Source: Chrysemys picta bellii
Taxonomy: Eukaryota > Chordata > Testudines > Emydidae
DNA length: 64,000 bases
Direction of reading: 5' to 3'
Assembly: GCF_011386835.1 (NCBI RefSeq)
Contig: NC_088792.1
Location: 63,781,287 to 63,845,286, forward strand
Positions 25,446 through 38,201 of the stretch are shown in pieces. The notes beneath the pieces were generated by a model. The model was given only the letters and a program-made list of their open reading frames with translations, did not search any database and was not told the DNA's origin. The position numbers and the translations under genes were made by a program. The first letter of the stretch is position 1. Each line of letters opens with the position of its first letter.

Positions 25446-28400
25446 ATTGAATTTTAGCAGCTAAATTCCTCAAAGATTCCATCTGCACTGAGCATGTTCC
25501 AGTCTGGGGCTGAGCAGGACTGCAGTTCCAGTTTTGGGCTGCTATAGACCATGCCAGGCAGGTCCAGGCCCCTGAACTGAGAGTAGGGAAACACTCTCTC
25601 CTGTGCTCCTAAAGACCTCCCTCCTGGTGCAGGCAGCATTTGACCTGGATGCAAAGGGCCCTAGGAGTCTCAGATTGAGCGCCCAAAATTAGTGGATACT
25701 TTTAACCTTGATCTCTCTCTGCCTCAGATCCCTATCTGTAAAATAGGAATACCACACACCCCTGACCTCACAGGACGTTATGGAAATAAATTAATATTGG
25801 TGAAGCACCAGGATGCTATATAGTGAGGACTGCCAAAGAAAAGTCAATGAGGAAACTAGCAATTCTGGGGTTTGAATAGTGTGCAGTAAATAAGGCTTAA
25901 TAAAAAGATGACGAGGGGATTGAGTGGAAAATAAGTCATTTTACAAAGGTGGTGGTAGGCCCATTGCTGATTCCCCCCGCCCATACCTTATTCCTTCCCA
26001 CATCTGTTTGCCAAGTTCACGTACTGTCATCTTCTAACCCTCAAACAAAATGCTTCAAGCTGCTTTTGCTTCAAGAAAAAAGCTTTATGGCAGAATCCTA
26101 GCACTGTTATGAGCAACCCTACACCAAACCAGTGCATAGCTTTCTTACATACATTTAAGGAAATATTTCCGCCTGCATCTCATCTGCATATATATCACTT
26201 CTACACACCATAGATGACACAGCAACGACTGTGCAGCCCTGTGTGTTTTCAGTGCAACATAAGCAGGATTTTTTTAATTACTACATAGATCAGAACTTAT
26301 TGCTGTGATTTCATTAAGTCAGTACATCGCTTAAATACAAAGAAAGTAGTGAGAACTGGAAAGGGGGGTGGGGTGAGATTAAATAAATGTAAAAGATGAG
26401 TAGGGACTAGAGTGGGAAGAAGTGTACTACTGGACTAGATTTACTTATTTTTACTAATTAAAACTACAGTAAGTGACCATCCCACGCTCTGGATGCCCTA
26501 ATAGACCACTGAAGTTCATTTTAAACCCACCTTCTGTAATAAAGCTGCTCCTCTCAGAGCCAACCAATTGCCCAACAATTTAAACACCGAATCCCAACAG
26601 CTATCACATCTCTGTATTCTTCAACCACCTCCTCCCCAAATCCTTGGGAGAAAAGATGGCCCTTGCAGTGTGAGCAGAAGGTTAACTAACCCAGGCTTCA
26701 GTGGAGAAAGTGAGGAAGCAAACTACACTTCAGAAGCTCCCACTCATGTACAACAAGGGGACTCTAGCACCTTTGTTGATCTCAATGGTATCAGCATGGC
26801 ATAAGGAAATAAGTGGTATCTCAATCCCACTAGAACCGCCTTCCAGCCTAAGCAAATAGGAAATAATAATGTCTGCAGATGGAAGAGGACAAAGGATTAA
26901 AAAAAAATCTGATGGGTGAAAATGTTTCATGTTCTTTGCGACCCATATATCTAGCACTATTTGCAGAGTGGACAATAGTGAGACTGCACACATTCAGAAC
27001 CTCTCCTTCTGGCACCTGTGAGACCAGTGCCATTTCAAAACACCAACTCAATAGAGCAAAAATGAGGTGATCAAACAGGACAAATGCTACTTAGTCATCC
27101 TTAGCTCAGACCTCATGAGACTCTGCATAGTCAACATAAAAGACTTGTTTAATGGAAGGTTGGTGAACAACTTGTATCAGGAGGCACCACTTGTGCCTGC
27201 CAAACTCTGACCTACAAACTATCTACTACTGATGTAAAAAAAAATAAAAGTGGCTTGGTGGAGATAAAGGGGAGAAGTTGAGAGAGAAGTGTTAAATAGA
27301 GAGCATTGAACCGGTTAACACCAGGAGACGACACCCCAAATCTTGTTTAATTCAGTCTGCTAAGTTAAAAAAAAAAAAAAAAACATTTCTATGCCAGTCA
27401 ACTGCAAGAGTGGGAAGCGGTGATCAACTGGACAGGACGCTCACAGTACAAGTATTTTATCAGAGATAAAACAGTATGTTAAGCAGAGGGCAATGGCCAT
27501 TGTTCATAACCTGTAAGACATAAAACCAGTGAACTCGCTCAGAAATAAATGGCTTCCTGCATTAGAATGAAAGAAATATTCGGTATATCATGTTTTCATA
27601 TAAGTTCTTGGTTTCAAATCAAGAGCAGCAGGTCTTGTTATGGTCTTCTCATCAGCTTCCAAGGCAAGTGTGTCTGTCGCTCTGTCCCTCTCATGCTGTG
27701 GTAAGCTAAACAATATTCTCAACTGCTGAACACAACACCTTCCCCCTTAAGGTTCCACGTCTTATGGTTAACCAGTTATTCACTGGTGTTCTGATGGCAC
27801 CAAAGACTATGTGGGCAAGGTATTTCACTCCCAAGCCCAATCTGTGTCTACAATACTAAAAATTTTTCCCAGTGGACACATTTGCATGAATGTCTTGGAT
27901 GGCTGCATTTCTTTTGCATAACTATATTCTTCTGCATTTAAATACCGGTATTTCTTTCATAAGTAGTTTTCAACATTAAAAAACAACATACAACCACAAT
28001 AGAAATATAACAGACTGAAATTTCACAAAACTCAGGATTTTCACGGTTTGGTTCCCATAGCAACCTTAGTTCTGCCCCCTTGCAGCAGGTATTGCAACAG
28101 TATTTGATACATGATCAAGAATTTATGCAACACCACAAAATGTTTCAGATGTGTACCTGTCATTAAAAAGGTATGGTTTCTTTGCGCTATATACTGTCCA
28201 GTGTCATAACAGCGTACTCTGATGCATACACGTGTCTCATAAAACAAACATACTTCAGTGCAGCTTTCGGATGCTAATAATACTTATCAGGTTATACTAT
28301 ATCTGAAAAGGCATATATCCTTAAGGTCTAGGCACTGTAGCCAGAAATTAAAATATAGTCAGTTCAAAAATAGAGCTAGCAGGTATTCATCCCCAAGCCA

Positions 28401-28615
28401 AAGAAAATAATCAACCACAATAAAACCAGATCCAAACAATACCCCTTTCCCTCCCTTCACCCCCAAACATTCATCCATAAAATGACCCTCCCTCGCAAAA
28501 GCCTGGGTAAAGAGATGGGTCCCGTAGCATGCCTTGGCGGTCAACAAATGTGCATTATTTTAGATCAAGGAGGGAAATGATAAGAGTAGGGTTCTGAAGT
28601 TTACCGCAAGGGGCA
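25446..28615. other. Intron 5, non-coding, with one MIR
   Basis: Apart from the MIR at 25690-25835 and a poly-A run at about 27367-27383, I see no repeat end or coding block. Confidence 0.5.
25690..25835 (-). repeat. MIR SINE, antisense
   Basis: The plus strand carries ctctgcctcagatccctatc, tgtaaaataggaatacc and cctgacctcacagga, the reverse complement of the MIR core region. Confidence 0.65.
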
Positions 28616-28801
28616 TGATTTTGACCTACTGTATAAGTCCCTAAGTGGCTTGGGACCTCACAATCAACAGGCTCTTCTGTTACACAAATGGGCTCCAGTG
28701 CCTATGTTGATTGTGAGTTTGTCAAGATGGCAGAAGGAGAAGTACTCTCTCAATAGGCAGGTCCCAAGCCACTTAGGGACTTATACAGTAGGTCAAAATC
28801 A
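28616..28801. repeat. 43-bp perfect inverted repeat (fold-back)
   Basis: The arms at 28616-28658 and 28759-28801 are exact reverse complements over 43 bases (left arm starts tgattttgacctactgtata). The spacer is 100 bp. Inside it, a second pair ctcacaatcaaca (28657-28669) and tgttgattgtgag (28703-28715) is also perfect. It is non-coding. Confidence 0.9.
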
Positions 28802-31498
28802 TTCCCTTCAACTCTACCCTGAAATCAATAAGCCAACAATGCAAGTCACAGACCACTGGGCTTATATGCTCCCACTGAGATATGCTGTTGAAGAGAGCTG
28901 CAGCATTCTGTATCAGTATCTGGATTGATTTAAGATGTGTAGCCCCAGGTAGAATATGTTACAGGACTCCTGTCTTGAGATGGCAAACACAATAATCACA
29001 TTAGCTAGGCTTGCAGCATCTGAAAGGAACAGTCAGAATTTTCTAGTCAGATGAAGACTTGGGGGGAGGGAGGCAGGGAAGGGGACCACCCCTCATTTCT
29101 GGTCACTGCTACTACACTGTAACAGCCAGTGGGGATTAGACACCAGAAACAGACAAATCATCTATCAGAAGGGCAGATAGAATCCTGTCTTCTGATTGCT
29201 TCCCTTAGAATGCAAGTATCATCTCCACCCGCTAACTCATCCACGCCCCCATCTCACCCAGATACTGGCTAAGCATTTGACAGCACTGGCTAAAAAGGCT
29301 GAGCTGGATACAGAGCTGAGGGACAACTCATGCATCCTCATCAACTGTTCCAATGGCCCCAAATAAACATGGCACAAGAGAGGAGACTAGATGGAATGCC
29401 GTGGGACTCCAAATGACACCACCGCTAGGAATGAACAGCAACAGCCCACCCAAAACAGCCTGCAGGGAGCACACAGCAAAGGAGGAATGAGTCCCCTGAC
29501 ACTGCACTATCCACTCTTGTACCAGCCAGAATTTGATGTCCTGCATTTACTCAGTCTACTATTTTCAAAGTTCAAAACATTGTCTTTCTTGAAACAGTTT
29601 TCTTCTAGCAGCTCTTTTTCAGCACTGACTACAGGCCAACGTTAAATACAAAGAACACCAAGGCATACATGTCTGAGCTGTCTGATCACAACCTAAAAAA
29701 AACTAACTTGGCAATTTCCCCCACATTTTGATAACACAAAATGCAGCCTCAGAAGCTTATTTCTGAACTAAAACCAAGAGACATTTTATTTCAAAACAAT
29801 AATGCTTTTAAAGATTCTAAACAACTGCAAACAGGTTCAATATCATCTCAGTCTCGTATTATAGCATTACCAACACACATGCTGTTATATATTTCTGCTA
29901 ATACACACTTCAACAAGGAAATACACCATAAAATTCAACTATTGCTTAAGCAAATGGTGCTGCAGCTGAGATGTGGTCAGCTTTATATGTTAGTACCAGC
30001 CATCGTTTGTAAACCAACCCTACTAAATGCTAGCTTTATATTTAGTTGCATTGCAGTAGCCCCTAGATGCCCCAATCAGGATCAAGGCACCTCTGTTGGA
30101 AGCACTATACAAATACACATGAAGACATGGTCTCTGGCTCAAAGCAGTTTGCAATCTAAGAGCTTTATTAATCCTAAACATATCCTAAATGTGAAACCAG
30201 TATCAGCTGTTGAGTTCAATTGTCAAAAGCAGCTTCATAAAGCCCAGTTCTCATTCATATTCAGACTGACCACTATCTTAGTGAAATCAGAGCTCATTAA
30301 TTTTATAGCCATTACTTCCCACTTGAACCTGTTTCAAGTAGCAAACTTCATCTGTGCCTGGAAATCCAGCCAACTGAAACTTAACATCAGTCAATAAAAG
30401 AGAAAAGCCATGTGTACCCTTTCAACAGTTAATTTTCATGACAGAGGCCTCACAGAGCTTTTCTTTTTAAATATATACACACACATGCACCTGGCTACCT
30501 CTCCTGTTTGTGGTCTCTAAAAGATGAGAGTTCATATCCAACTACCCAACCATAGTTAAAGGCCTAACCACACTTTCTATCAGGAACCATAATTCACCCT
30601 TTGTAACCTGCGAATCCACATTTTAACATCCACAACACATTCTCTTCATCCATCTGTTCATTAGGTTTCTATCCAATACAAGTACTGACAGCTATGCTAG
30701 AGTGTACTACAAATTCCACACAACCCTTCGTTATTCAAAAGTTCCATCCAATATTCACTTCAGTCCCTCCTCCAAAGTTTACGTTTGCCTCTAGTTCATC
30801 TGCCTCAAACGAGCTATTTTCAATTATTTGATTTCCTCTCCCCATGTATAACAAAGTTTGTTCCCAATGGACCAGTGACTGGCTGTCTTATCATTGTGTC
30901 TATTTGTGATTAACTTTAAAAACTGTATTTTAATAAGGAATATATACAGGAGTACAGTAGCAGCAAGACAGTTGCCAGTTGTTGCACCTACCTCTAAGGT
31001 TAGCAAAAAGACATGAAACATTCAAGAAGTCATGTCAGTTTCTAGATCCAAAGCATGGATTACACATTTCCCTGGGGTATTTTCAGACACATTTTGTTCA
31101 CATTTTGTTCAAAGCCATGTTCTGACATATGACAAAGTTTCAATGTGGTTCTAATATCTTTTATTCTTTTGATGCTAAAAACATTCATAAATTTTACTAC
31201 AAAATCATTAAGACAGAATTTCAAGGCAAGATAGACTCCTAAAACATGGAACTTCTGAAAGGAAAAGAAAATTAAACAGCAACTCAATCTCTGGATCCCT
31301 GATACACTTCCTCTTAAAGGAAAACGGCTTAGTCCCATGTTCCACAAGTGAAATTTGTTTAGATTGCATTAATTGGCAGAAACACTTAAAAAATTCTGGG
31401 GAGCAAAATGGAATTACTGAATTATGGGTTGGTGCAAATGTTATATCACTATGTACCGTAAGAAGTAAGAGTGCATCTCAACTGCTGCTTATAGTTAG
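28802..31498. other. Intron 5, non-coding
   Basis: The 218-codon plus-strand ORF at 29741-30397 has no domain, includes an old repeat (30046-30165) and is probably chance. No other feature is supported. Confidence 0.5.
30046..30165 (+). repeat. Ancient amniote repeat, copy 1
   Basis: The order ccccaatcaggatcaaggca, gcactatacaaata and cagtttgcaatctaagagc matches an old dispersed repeat in amniotes whose class I cannot state. A similar copy lies at 34635-34725. Confidence 0.4.
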
Positions 31499-31512
31499 CC
31501 ACAAGGTGGCAG
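31499..31512 (+). promoter_or_regulatory. Candidate CTCF-binding core
   Basis: CCACAAGGTGGCAG fits the CTCF core CCANNAGRNGGCR. Such a short match occurs by chance, so it is only a candidate. Confidence 0.25.
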
Positions 31513-32320
31513 GAATTTCAAAGTAAAAAGAGCCCAACATTTCTGTATGTTTTTTGTACTGTTGTGGTTAGAAGAGGAGAGTGAAAGAGCATGCCTATGC
31601 CACAGATAAGAAGATGGAATATCTGAGATGTCTCAAGGAAGACACTCCCTCACCCATCTTGGAAAGGCAAAATTATACATACATTAATATGTCTAATGTG
31701 ATACAAAATGTTAATACAAAGGCAATCTTCTCCTATCCAGTAAGTGAAATTATAAAAAATAATTTAAAAAGATTAAAATACGATATATCTTTGGATTAAA
31801 AGACGCCAAAAACCGTAGATACAAGCAAATAAATCAACAGGTAATAGATGCTAAGTTAAAAAAGACAGAATAATTCATAACATCAGAATAAGGCAAATGG
31901 ATCATTTCAAGTTACATATTTATTTAAAAGCAGCAGCAACTTTCCAACTGACAAAACATTCAATCTTCAGGGGAGATTTTAACCAAAATTAGCAAAAAAA
32001 TCAAGAGAGGGCGCACCCTCAGGAGGTAATGAAAATGCACCAGGCCTCTAGCTTTACTAAGAGTTTTTAGCAATGTTTTTACAAGCCTGATCCAAAGCCC
32101 ACTGACAGAAAATGAGGGTATTTATTGGAGTCAGTGGGATTTTGATCCGCTCCTAAGAGAGATTTGTGGTAAATAGTTTTCCCAATTCTGAATTCACATC
32201 TTCAGGATTTCAAATATTTAAAAAAGCAGGAAAGAAAGTTGGTGTACAACTGACAGTAAATTGAGGTAAAGCGGAGAAGCTTTCCTAAGGTGCAATTGAA
32301 CAGAAGCAAAAATATACATA

Positions 32321-32517
32321 CAGACACTCCCCGGGTTATGCAAGACCGGACTTATGCAAATTCACACTTACGGAAAAAGTTCCATAAGCCCAAAATAGGA
32401 TTTTCGAGTTGTGGAAATATTTGCGTAACGTACGAGTATACGTTTCCGACTTACGCAAAATTCAAGTTACACAAGACTTTCCAGAACAGAACGATTGCGT
32501 AAGTTGGAGGGCGTCTG
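32321..32517. mobile_element. Pogo/Tigger-like MITE next to exon 5
   Basis: Ends cagacactccccgggtt and ggagggcgtctg are imperfect inverted repeats flanked by TA on both sides (32319-32320, 32518-32519), as for Tc1/mariner elements. The body (cggacttatgcaaattcaca; gacttacgcaaaattcaagt) is itself partly palindromic. It lies 79 bp from the exon 5 donor. Confidence 0.6.
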
Positions 32518-32596
32518 TACTACTTTACAATAAGATATGCTGAGCTCAGATTTATGAGTTAAGCTATAAAAACAAAGTGCACAAAAATATACTTAC

Positions 32597-32660
32597 TGTC
32601 TAGCCTGGTCCTTATTGGCGTATGTTACATTTACTACTGCAGTCTCTGTGTCAGTGTTCA
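32597..32660 (-). CDS. IGF2BP3: IGF2BP3 exon 5 (RRM2, middle part)
   Basis: This 64-nt exon lies between cccctctag| and |gtaagta. It begins with TG, which completes the Val codon from exon 4, then encodes NTDTETAVVNVTYANKDQAR and the first two bases of a Gln codon. The segment AVVNVTY is the RNP1-like central strand of RRM2. A pogo-like MITE (32321-32517) ends only 79 bp past the donor. The next exon, at 15412, is about 17 kb away, so introns 4 and 5 differ greatly in size. Confidence 0.92.
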
Positions 32661-32759
32661 CTAGAGGGGAAAATGCAACAGAAGAAAAAATTAAGTTCAC
32701 TTCCCACTCACTTCACCCTCTATAAATCTGAAAGCAATTTGAGTTTAGAGCTTGTGTAC

Positions 32760-32811
32760 CTTGCTCACAGTTCTCCACTGTTCCATATTGAGCTAACAAA
32801 CTATCCAGCAC
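32760..32811 (-). CDS. IGF2BP3: IGF2BP3 exon 4 (RRM2, first part)
   Basis: This 52-nt exon is too short for an ORF scan. It encodes VLDSLLAQYGTVENCEQ plus the first base of a Val codon. The acceptor side reads gatag|GTG and the donor side CAAG|gtacac. It forms the first helix and turn of the second RNA-recognition motif. It starts in phase 0 and ends in phase 1, matching exon 5, which begins with TG. Only a 99-bp intron (32661-32759) separates it from exon 5. The exon before it, which should encode the preceding RRM2 residues, was not found upstream in the window. Confidence 0.9.
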
Positions 32812-35800
32812 CTATCAAAGGGAAAAGAAGTTGCAAATTTGAGTTTCAAAATTTCTTGACAAAAAGGCATCACCTGTCATTACACTATACACTAGAACTT
32901 GTAAACTGTAGAATGCATAATATGCAAAAGAACTTCCCACTTTGGGGTTGTGGATAGAGGATATTCATGGAAGGGTGCATGCAGTTTGTTCATTTTTTCC
33001 ATCCCTCCCAACTTCGAGATCTGCATTTGAAATCTCATATATTTGGTTTTTCCTGAGCTCTCATCTACATGAGGGGATTGACAAAAATAATAAGCTATTC
33101 TGGTCAAATTCCCCATGTTGACAAGCCCTGGGGGACCCAGAAGCAGCAATCACTTGACAACCATGTAGAAGTTGTGGCGGCCTTGTGTTTTGGAAGAAGG
33201 GCAGAAGGAGAAACCGGTATGGAGAAAGATTATGGGGAAGAACTACAATTCCAATTAGCTCCTTGTCTAGTAACTAAAGTTTAATTTGGAGCAATCACCT
33301 TCTCCATAACCATAATGGAAAAATAGTCATAATTTTAGAAAAGGGTGAGAAAATAGAAAATATTCCAGACAGAGCCAGTTTTCAAATATATTTGGTAAAG
33401 TTAGAAGTCTCAGTTATCGCCCCATTTTCCTCTATCTCAAAATCTTTTAACCTTTTCCTAAACCTACATTGTTTTAAAATTTAATTTTCTTCCCATTAAG
33501 AATTTGTTGAATAATAGAAATAACTGAACAGCAGTAACTGGTATAGACAGCAATCACGTTATTATGGTTAATCAGATTTTAACATTTTATCTCAAGTCAT
33601 AAATCCTGTTAAGGTACTAAAGCAATGCCTAAGCAGTTTGCAATTCACATTGCGCAACAAAAACTAAATCTGCAACCTATAAGGTGTCACATATACCATT
33701 TTCTCTACAAATATTCACTTAATGTTAAATATGTAGCATAATACTGATGAGGGGAGGAAAACCATTTGATATGAAGAAAAAATCCACATGCATCAGAACA
33801 GCACAGCTCACAATTCCTATAAATCTCTAACAACCACAACTAAGATAAACATGCAAAATAACTGGTCTTTAAAATAAAATAAATAAGACTTCAAAGCATG
33901 GTATGTTTCAATGAGAAATTAGAAGTGTACCAAGAAAAACATTTATTGATGTACTGTAGACATTTAGTACAATGTAAAAAACAATTCTGAATTTAACTGC
34001 AGTTTATTCCTTTCTCTGCCATTTGTTAAATAGGAAATATATGCAGACACTTGAAATGTAACTTTTCTAGTCAGACACATAAATGGCAGTACATTCTTCA
34101 TGACTAAATTTGGGGAACAATCACCCTGAACAGCAGTATTTTCCCATCTACTTCATTTAGGAACCATTAAAGAGTTTTCTAACAGCACTTGGTCTATTAC
34201 ACAATAGTTAAAAGTTTAAACTCTTCCTTCATTCAACTAGAAATTTGTTTAGTCTGTGTTATTAATTTAAACAAGCTCCTTTTAGGACAATCCTGTAGAA
34301 ATTGGAGACTTCTCTGAAACCCATCTGAAATTCCAAAATTTAAAACTGATTCACACTTACAAACACACTACTAAGTATCACTGATGCTAAGACTTCAGGA
34401 GGGTTAAAAAAAGGGATCTGATATTTATATGGAAAATATAATATATATATATGAACTAACTAAGTAATTAACTAACTAACTAGAGTAAATGTGAAAGTCA
34501 TAGGATTTTCTGACTTCATGCTTTAGGACATAAACCAGCTACTCACTCACTGCCCAGGATTAGAGAGAGAAAACGTCTCCCCTAGATAATTTATGCAATA
34601 ACTTGCCACAATAAAAATAAGTGGAATATCCAGAGCGCCCATTAACATCAGTGTCCCACTGTACTAGATGCTGTCCAAAATGCAAAAGCAAGGCAGGCCC
34701 TGGCTTCAAAAAGCCTCTATAAGTGTTTTTCTTCTGATAGGATAGTAGACTAGACAGTCCATTGTCTGATAAGGCAATTTCATTTCTACATTACATCAAC
34801 AACACTGCAGTGTCACTGACTTGATAGTACTATAAAATAATGTAACTATTCTGTTTTTTCACAAGTTTACATTTAAAGTTACAATTAAACTCTGTAATGA
34901 TCAGCCAACTCAAGTTCACCCAGGTCCAAAACTGCAATATCTTACATTTGATTTTTTGTTTTTATTTTAACCATTTGTTATAAGAACAGGACTGAAATTC
35001 CCAGTGTTCTGTACAGCTTTGCAGAATAAAATTTCTCCAATATTTTGTAAACTGGTTATATGTGTGTATTAAATTTGTGTCCTGTCCCAAAGATTTTTAA
35101 ATATACACCACAATTCAGAAAATGCCACCAGCTTTTGAGGGGAGGGAAAGCTCTGAAGGAGATGGGGAAATGATGTTTCAGATTTATAGTTAATTTATTT
35201 CATTCTAACAACACATAACTGATACTACTATCTTTACAGATACTGAATTCTTCAGGGAAAACCCCAAAACTCCTCTCATTTTCTTCAGAATGTTGCCTAC
35301 ACAACACTAAAAACAAAACAGAACAAAAAACAACCCACACAACAGGAGCTTCTTATTCATTCTAAAAAGTCACATCTGCAACACACTACACTTTTGTGAT
35401 TAATAAAACTATCCATCCTGCACATTCAGCATCCCACCCTCTTCACCCAGGTTCCTCTTTACCACCACTCATTTTCTTCCCCGTTTCCCTTCTGTGCTGC
35501 CACAAACAGGGACAAAGTTAGTCATGGTTTTAACACACAAGTAACTTGAGTTCCCTTTTTCTCAAAAGAATTGCTTTACCAAACAGATTTAAGAAGTTCC
35601 CTCAAAGGACTGGAAGCAGATCTAACATCCTTTCAGAAAAACAGTAGTAATCTTGTTGGGTCAAAGAAACATGTCATCATGATAGCATTGTCTTCATTAT
35701 AAACCTTTATTTTCCTGGCCATCTCAGTCTCAATCAGTAAGGCATTAAGGATGATTAACACTGAAAGATTAACACCTAATCAAATTGTATTTAACTGTAT

Positions 35801-36979
35801 TCGAAAAAAAATAATAGCAGCTGTTGGTGTGTGTATCTGCTGAAAGAGAGAAGTAGCCCCTTTACCACAATTCTCTCCAAATACTCCATTCTTGTACTTT
35901 TCGCTCATCTTTATGTTCTGTTTTCCCTCCATGTTTTTATATCAACTCTAGTTTCTACTCCCATCCTTCCTCTTCCAGATTTACTTCCCACTCTGTTTTG
36001 CCTTACCTTCTCCCTCCCCCCTTAATTTTCATCCCTAAAACCCAAAGCCTCTAGTTCTGCTGTAAAACAAACATTTTTTGTTTAAGTGGCTCTTCTGCAA
36101 CACTCTCTCCATGTACAGCCTTGTTGGGCAATCAGAACAAAATTCAAAGCCAAGTTGGTGGTGCAGCCGCAATTCTGATGAGCAGCTGAAAAGAAAAGTT
36201 CATTTGTATAAATATTTAATCTAAGCTAGAAGAAAAAGTCATTCCTTTTCCTAAAGCCCTGGTTCCAGCATTTGTCTAAACTGGGTCTCCCTCTCTTGTT
36301 ATAGCACAGATGTCTCTCTCACAAAAAGCTGCAGCCTTATACAGTGGACTTTCTCATTCATCAGACTTTAAAGCCAACTCTGACTTCATTATAAATACTG
36401 TTACCGTACACCAACTGAGTCCCAATCATAACTGCTTTATAGGCTGCTCGACAAGAAAATTTCACTCTTGAATAGCAGGGTAACTCAAATTTACAGTTTA
36501 CAAATATTTCGTTTCCCATGCAGGTTTTGCATATTTATTCATTCAAGGGATTCTACTTCTAACTAACTGAATTGTTCAGCTGAACATAGGACTGTGCACT
36601 TTCAGAGCAACATGGGTATTTCACGCAACTCTTATTGCTCTAGCTCTAGGCCTTTTATTGTGGTATGGCAAAGCACATCAGTCTCAAGATGTCAAGACCA
36701 CAAGCAAAAGAGGATTAAAGAGCCACACCATATTTCTTCCACTGATGAGCTGGATTCTAACATTAACTTCTGAATTTTTTTCTTCTCACATAGAGCAACT
36801 AGATTAATTTGTCCAAATGTCTTTCATGAATTTGTTAACAAACATGCGTACAACACAACCAAAATGGCAAACAATGAGATCAGGACAGATGAAAGGAGGA
36901 TGAGGGTCATACAGTATGACCATGTGGGGATTTTGTGTGTGTGTGTGGAAGGGGGGGGGGGGGTTTGCAGGCACTTAAC
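32812..36979. other. Intron 3, non-coding
   Basis: AT-rich sequence with an (AACT)n-like tract at 34453-34484 and an old repeat at 34635-34725. I searched by eye for the missing exon 3 and did not find it. Confidence 0.5.
34635..34725 (+). repeat. Ancient amniote repeat, copy 2
   Basis: The stretch cgcccattaacatcagtgtc followed by ccactgtactagatgctgtc and caggccctggcttcaaaaag parallels the repeat at 30046. Confidence 0.35.
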
Positions 36980-37090
36980 AGATGCAGGGATTCCAAGGGC
37001 CAGAAGGGATGATTGTGATCATCTAGTCCGAGTTAGAATGCAGCCAGGGAACTTCCCCAAAATTTTTAAAAATCCCCTGGAATGTTTACA
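36980..37090 (-). mobile_element. CR1 LINE 3' fragment, antisense
   Basis: The stretch gattccaagggccagaaggg followed by gtgatcatctagtc is the reverse complement of the CR1 3' end, as also seen at 46494. It is preceded by (TG)n and a G run at 36932-36963. Confidence 0.7.
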
Positions 37091-37260
37091 ATCAATCAGG
37101 GGAAAAATGAAGTTGTTTGTAATGTGTCTTTAAAAAAGGAGTTGAGAATGAACGCTGGTGAGGTGAGAAAGAGGTGGTGGTTGGGGAAGAAAGCAGAGGT
37201 CGGGAAGACAAACAGGTGAGAGAGAGACTGGCTCAAGGTAAACACACTTCAGCCCCTAAG

Positions 37261-37460
37261 GCCAGGTCTACACTTCCATTCTGCTGGCACAGCAATGTCA
37301 GTCAGGGGTGTGAATTTTTTTTAAAAACATAGCTCTTTTGCAAAAGGCCTAGTGTGGCCAAAGTTATAGTGGCAATTAAGTGCTTTTGGTACTATAACTG
37401 AGACTATGCTATAAGGACTTTTCCAGCATAGCTATATGGACAAAGTGCAGACAAAGCCTT
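37261..37460. repeat. Harbinger-type MITE
   Basis: The left end gccaggtctacacttcc and the right end gtgcagacaaagcc are decayed inverted termini. The body contains ggtgtgaattttttt. Confidence 0.55.
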
Positions 37461-38185
37461 AGTAAGAAATGGTAGCCATAATATAAAAAGTCAGTATCTT
37501 CAAAGGGAGATTATAACGAGAGGTAGTCCTAGAACACCAACCTTCGCAGGGTTTGAGGTTGCTGGATTGTTGGGTTTTTTTGTTTTTAAGAAAAGCATTC
37601 ACACCTTAGACATAGTGTGGAGAATAAAATTAGGAAGTTAAAATCCATTCATCAGCATGGAAGCTGTTTAAGAATATCCTTGCTTGGATACCACAATCTG
37701 GGATGGGGGTTTGGTGAAAACCAAAACAGTTAGAAGCAAGACAGAAAGGTAAGTTTAGATATTTTTTAAAAAGTAGTTACCCAATCCAGACCGGAGTGGG
37801 GGGAGAAACCATCTGTCTCTCGACTTTTTTTCAGACCCAGCTTCCCTGATACAAATTGAAATTTTCGCAGATAACATGGAGATTAAAAGGTCTAAGAAAT
37901 TGATATTTAAAAGCAGATGAATGAGAGATGCAGAGATAGCCAAACTGGTAGCTCCCATTTACCCTTTATCTAAAGTAAAAGAAAGTTAATTTAAAACAAA
38001 CCCAGGCAAATACGTGTTTATCCAATGTATGATCAGTCCAACTAAATGCCTCAGGATATGTGTTACATTATAGTTAATTCCCCTTCAGCTATCAATGTCT
38101 ATGGCCTGGTCTACACTACGACTTTAATTCGGTTTTATCAGCGTTAATTCGAATTTACCCTGCAACCGTCCACACAACGATGCCA

Positions 38186-38201
38186 TTTATTTCGAAATAA
38201 A
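38186..38201. promoter_or_regulatory. H1 subterminal 16-bp palindrome
   Basis: TTTATTTCGAAATAAA is a perfect palindrome in the left subterminal region. Related TTCGAA, ATCGAT and AATTCG motifs recur between 38120 and 38300 and again at 42385-42475. Such repeats are plausible binding sites for the Myb-like protein or the transposase; this is inference. Confidence 0.4.

Noticed and set aside
29741..30397. 218-codon plus-strand ORF
   Set aside because: No domain or family motif, runs through an old dispersed repeat, AT-rich composition; a chance ORF in an intron.
32892..33149. Possible exon 3 of IGF2BP3
   Set aside because: Checked for the expected RRM2 residues upstream of exon 4; translation does not match.
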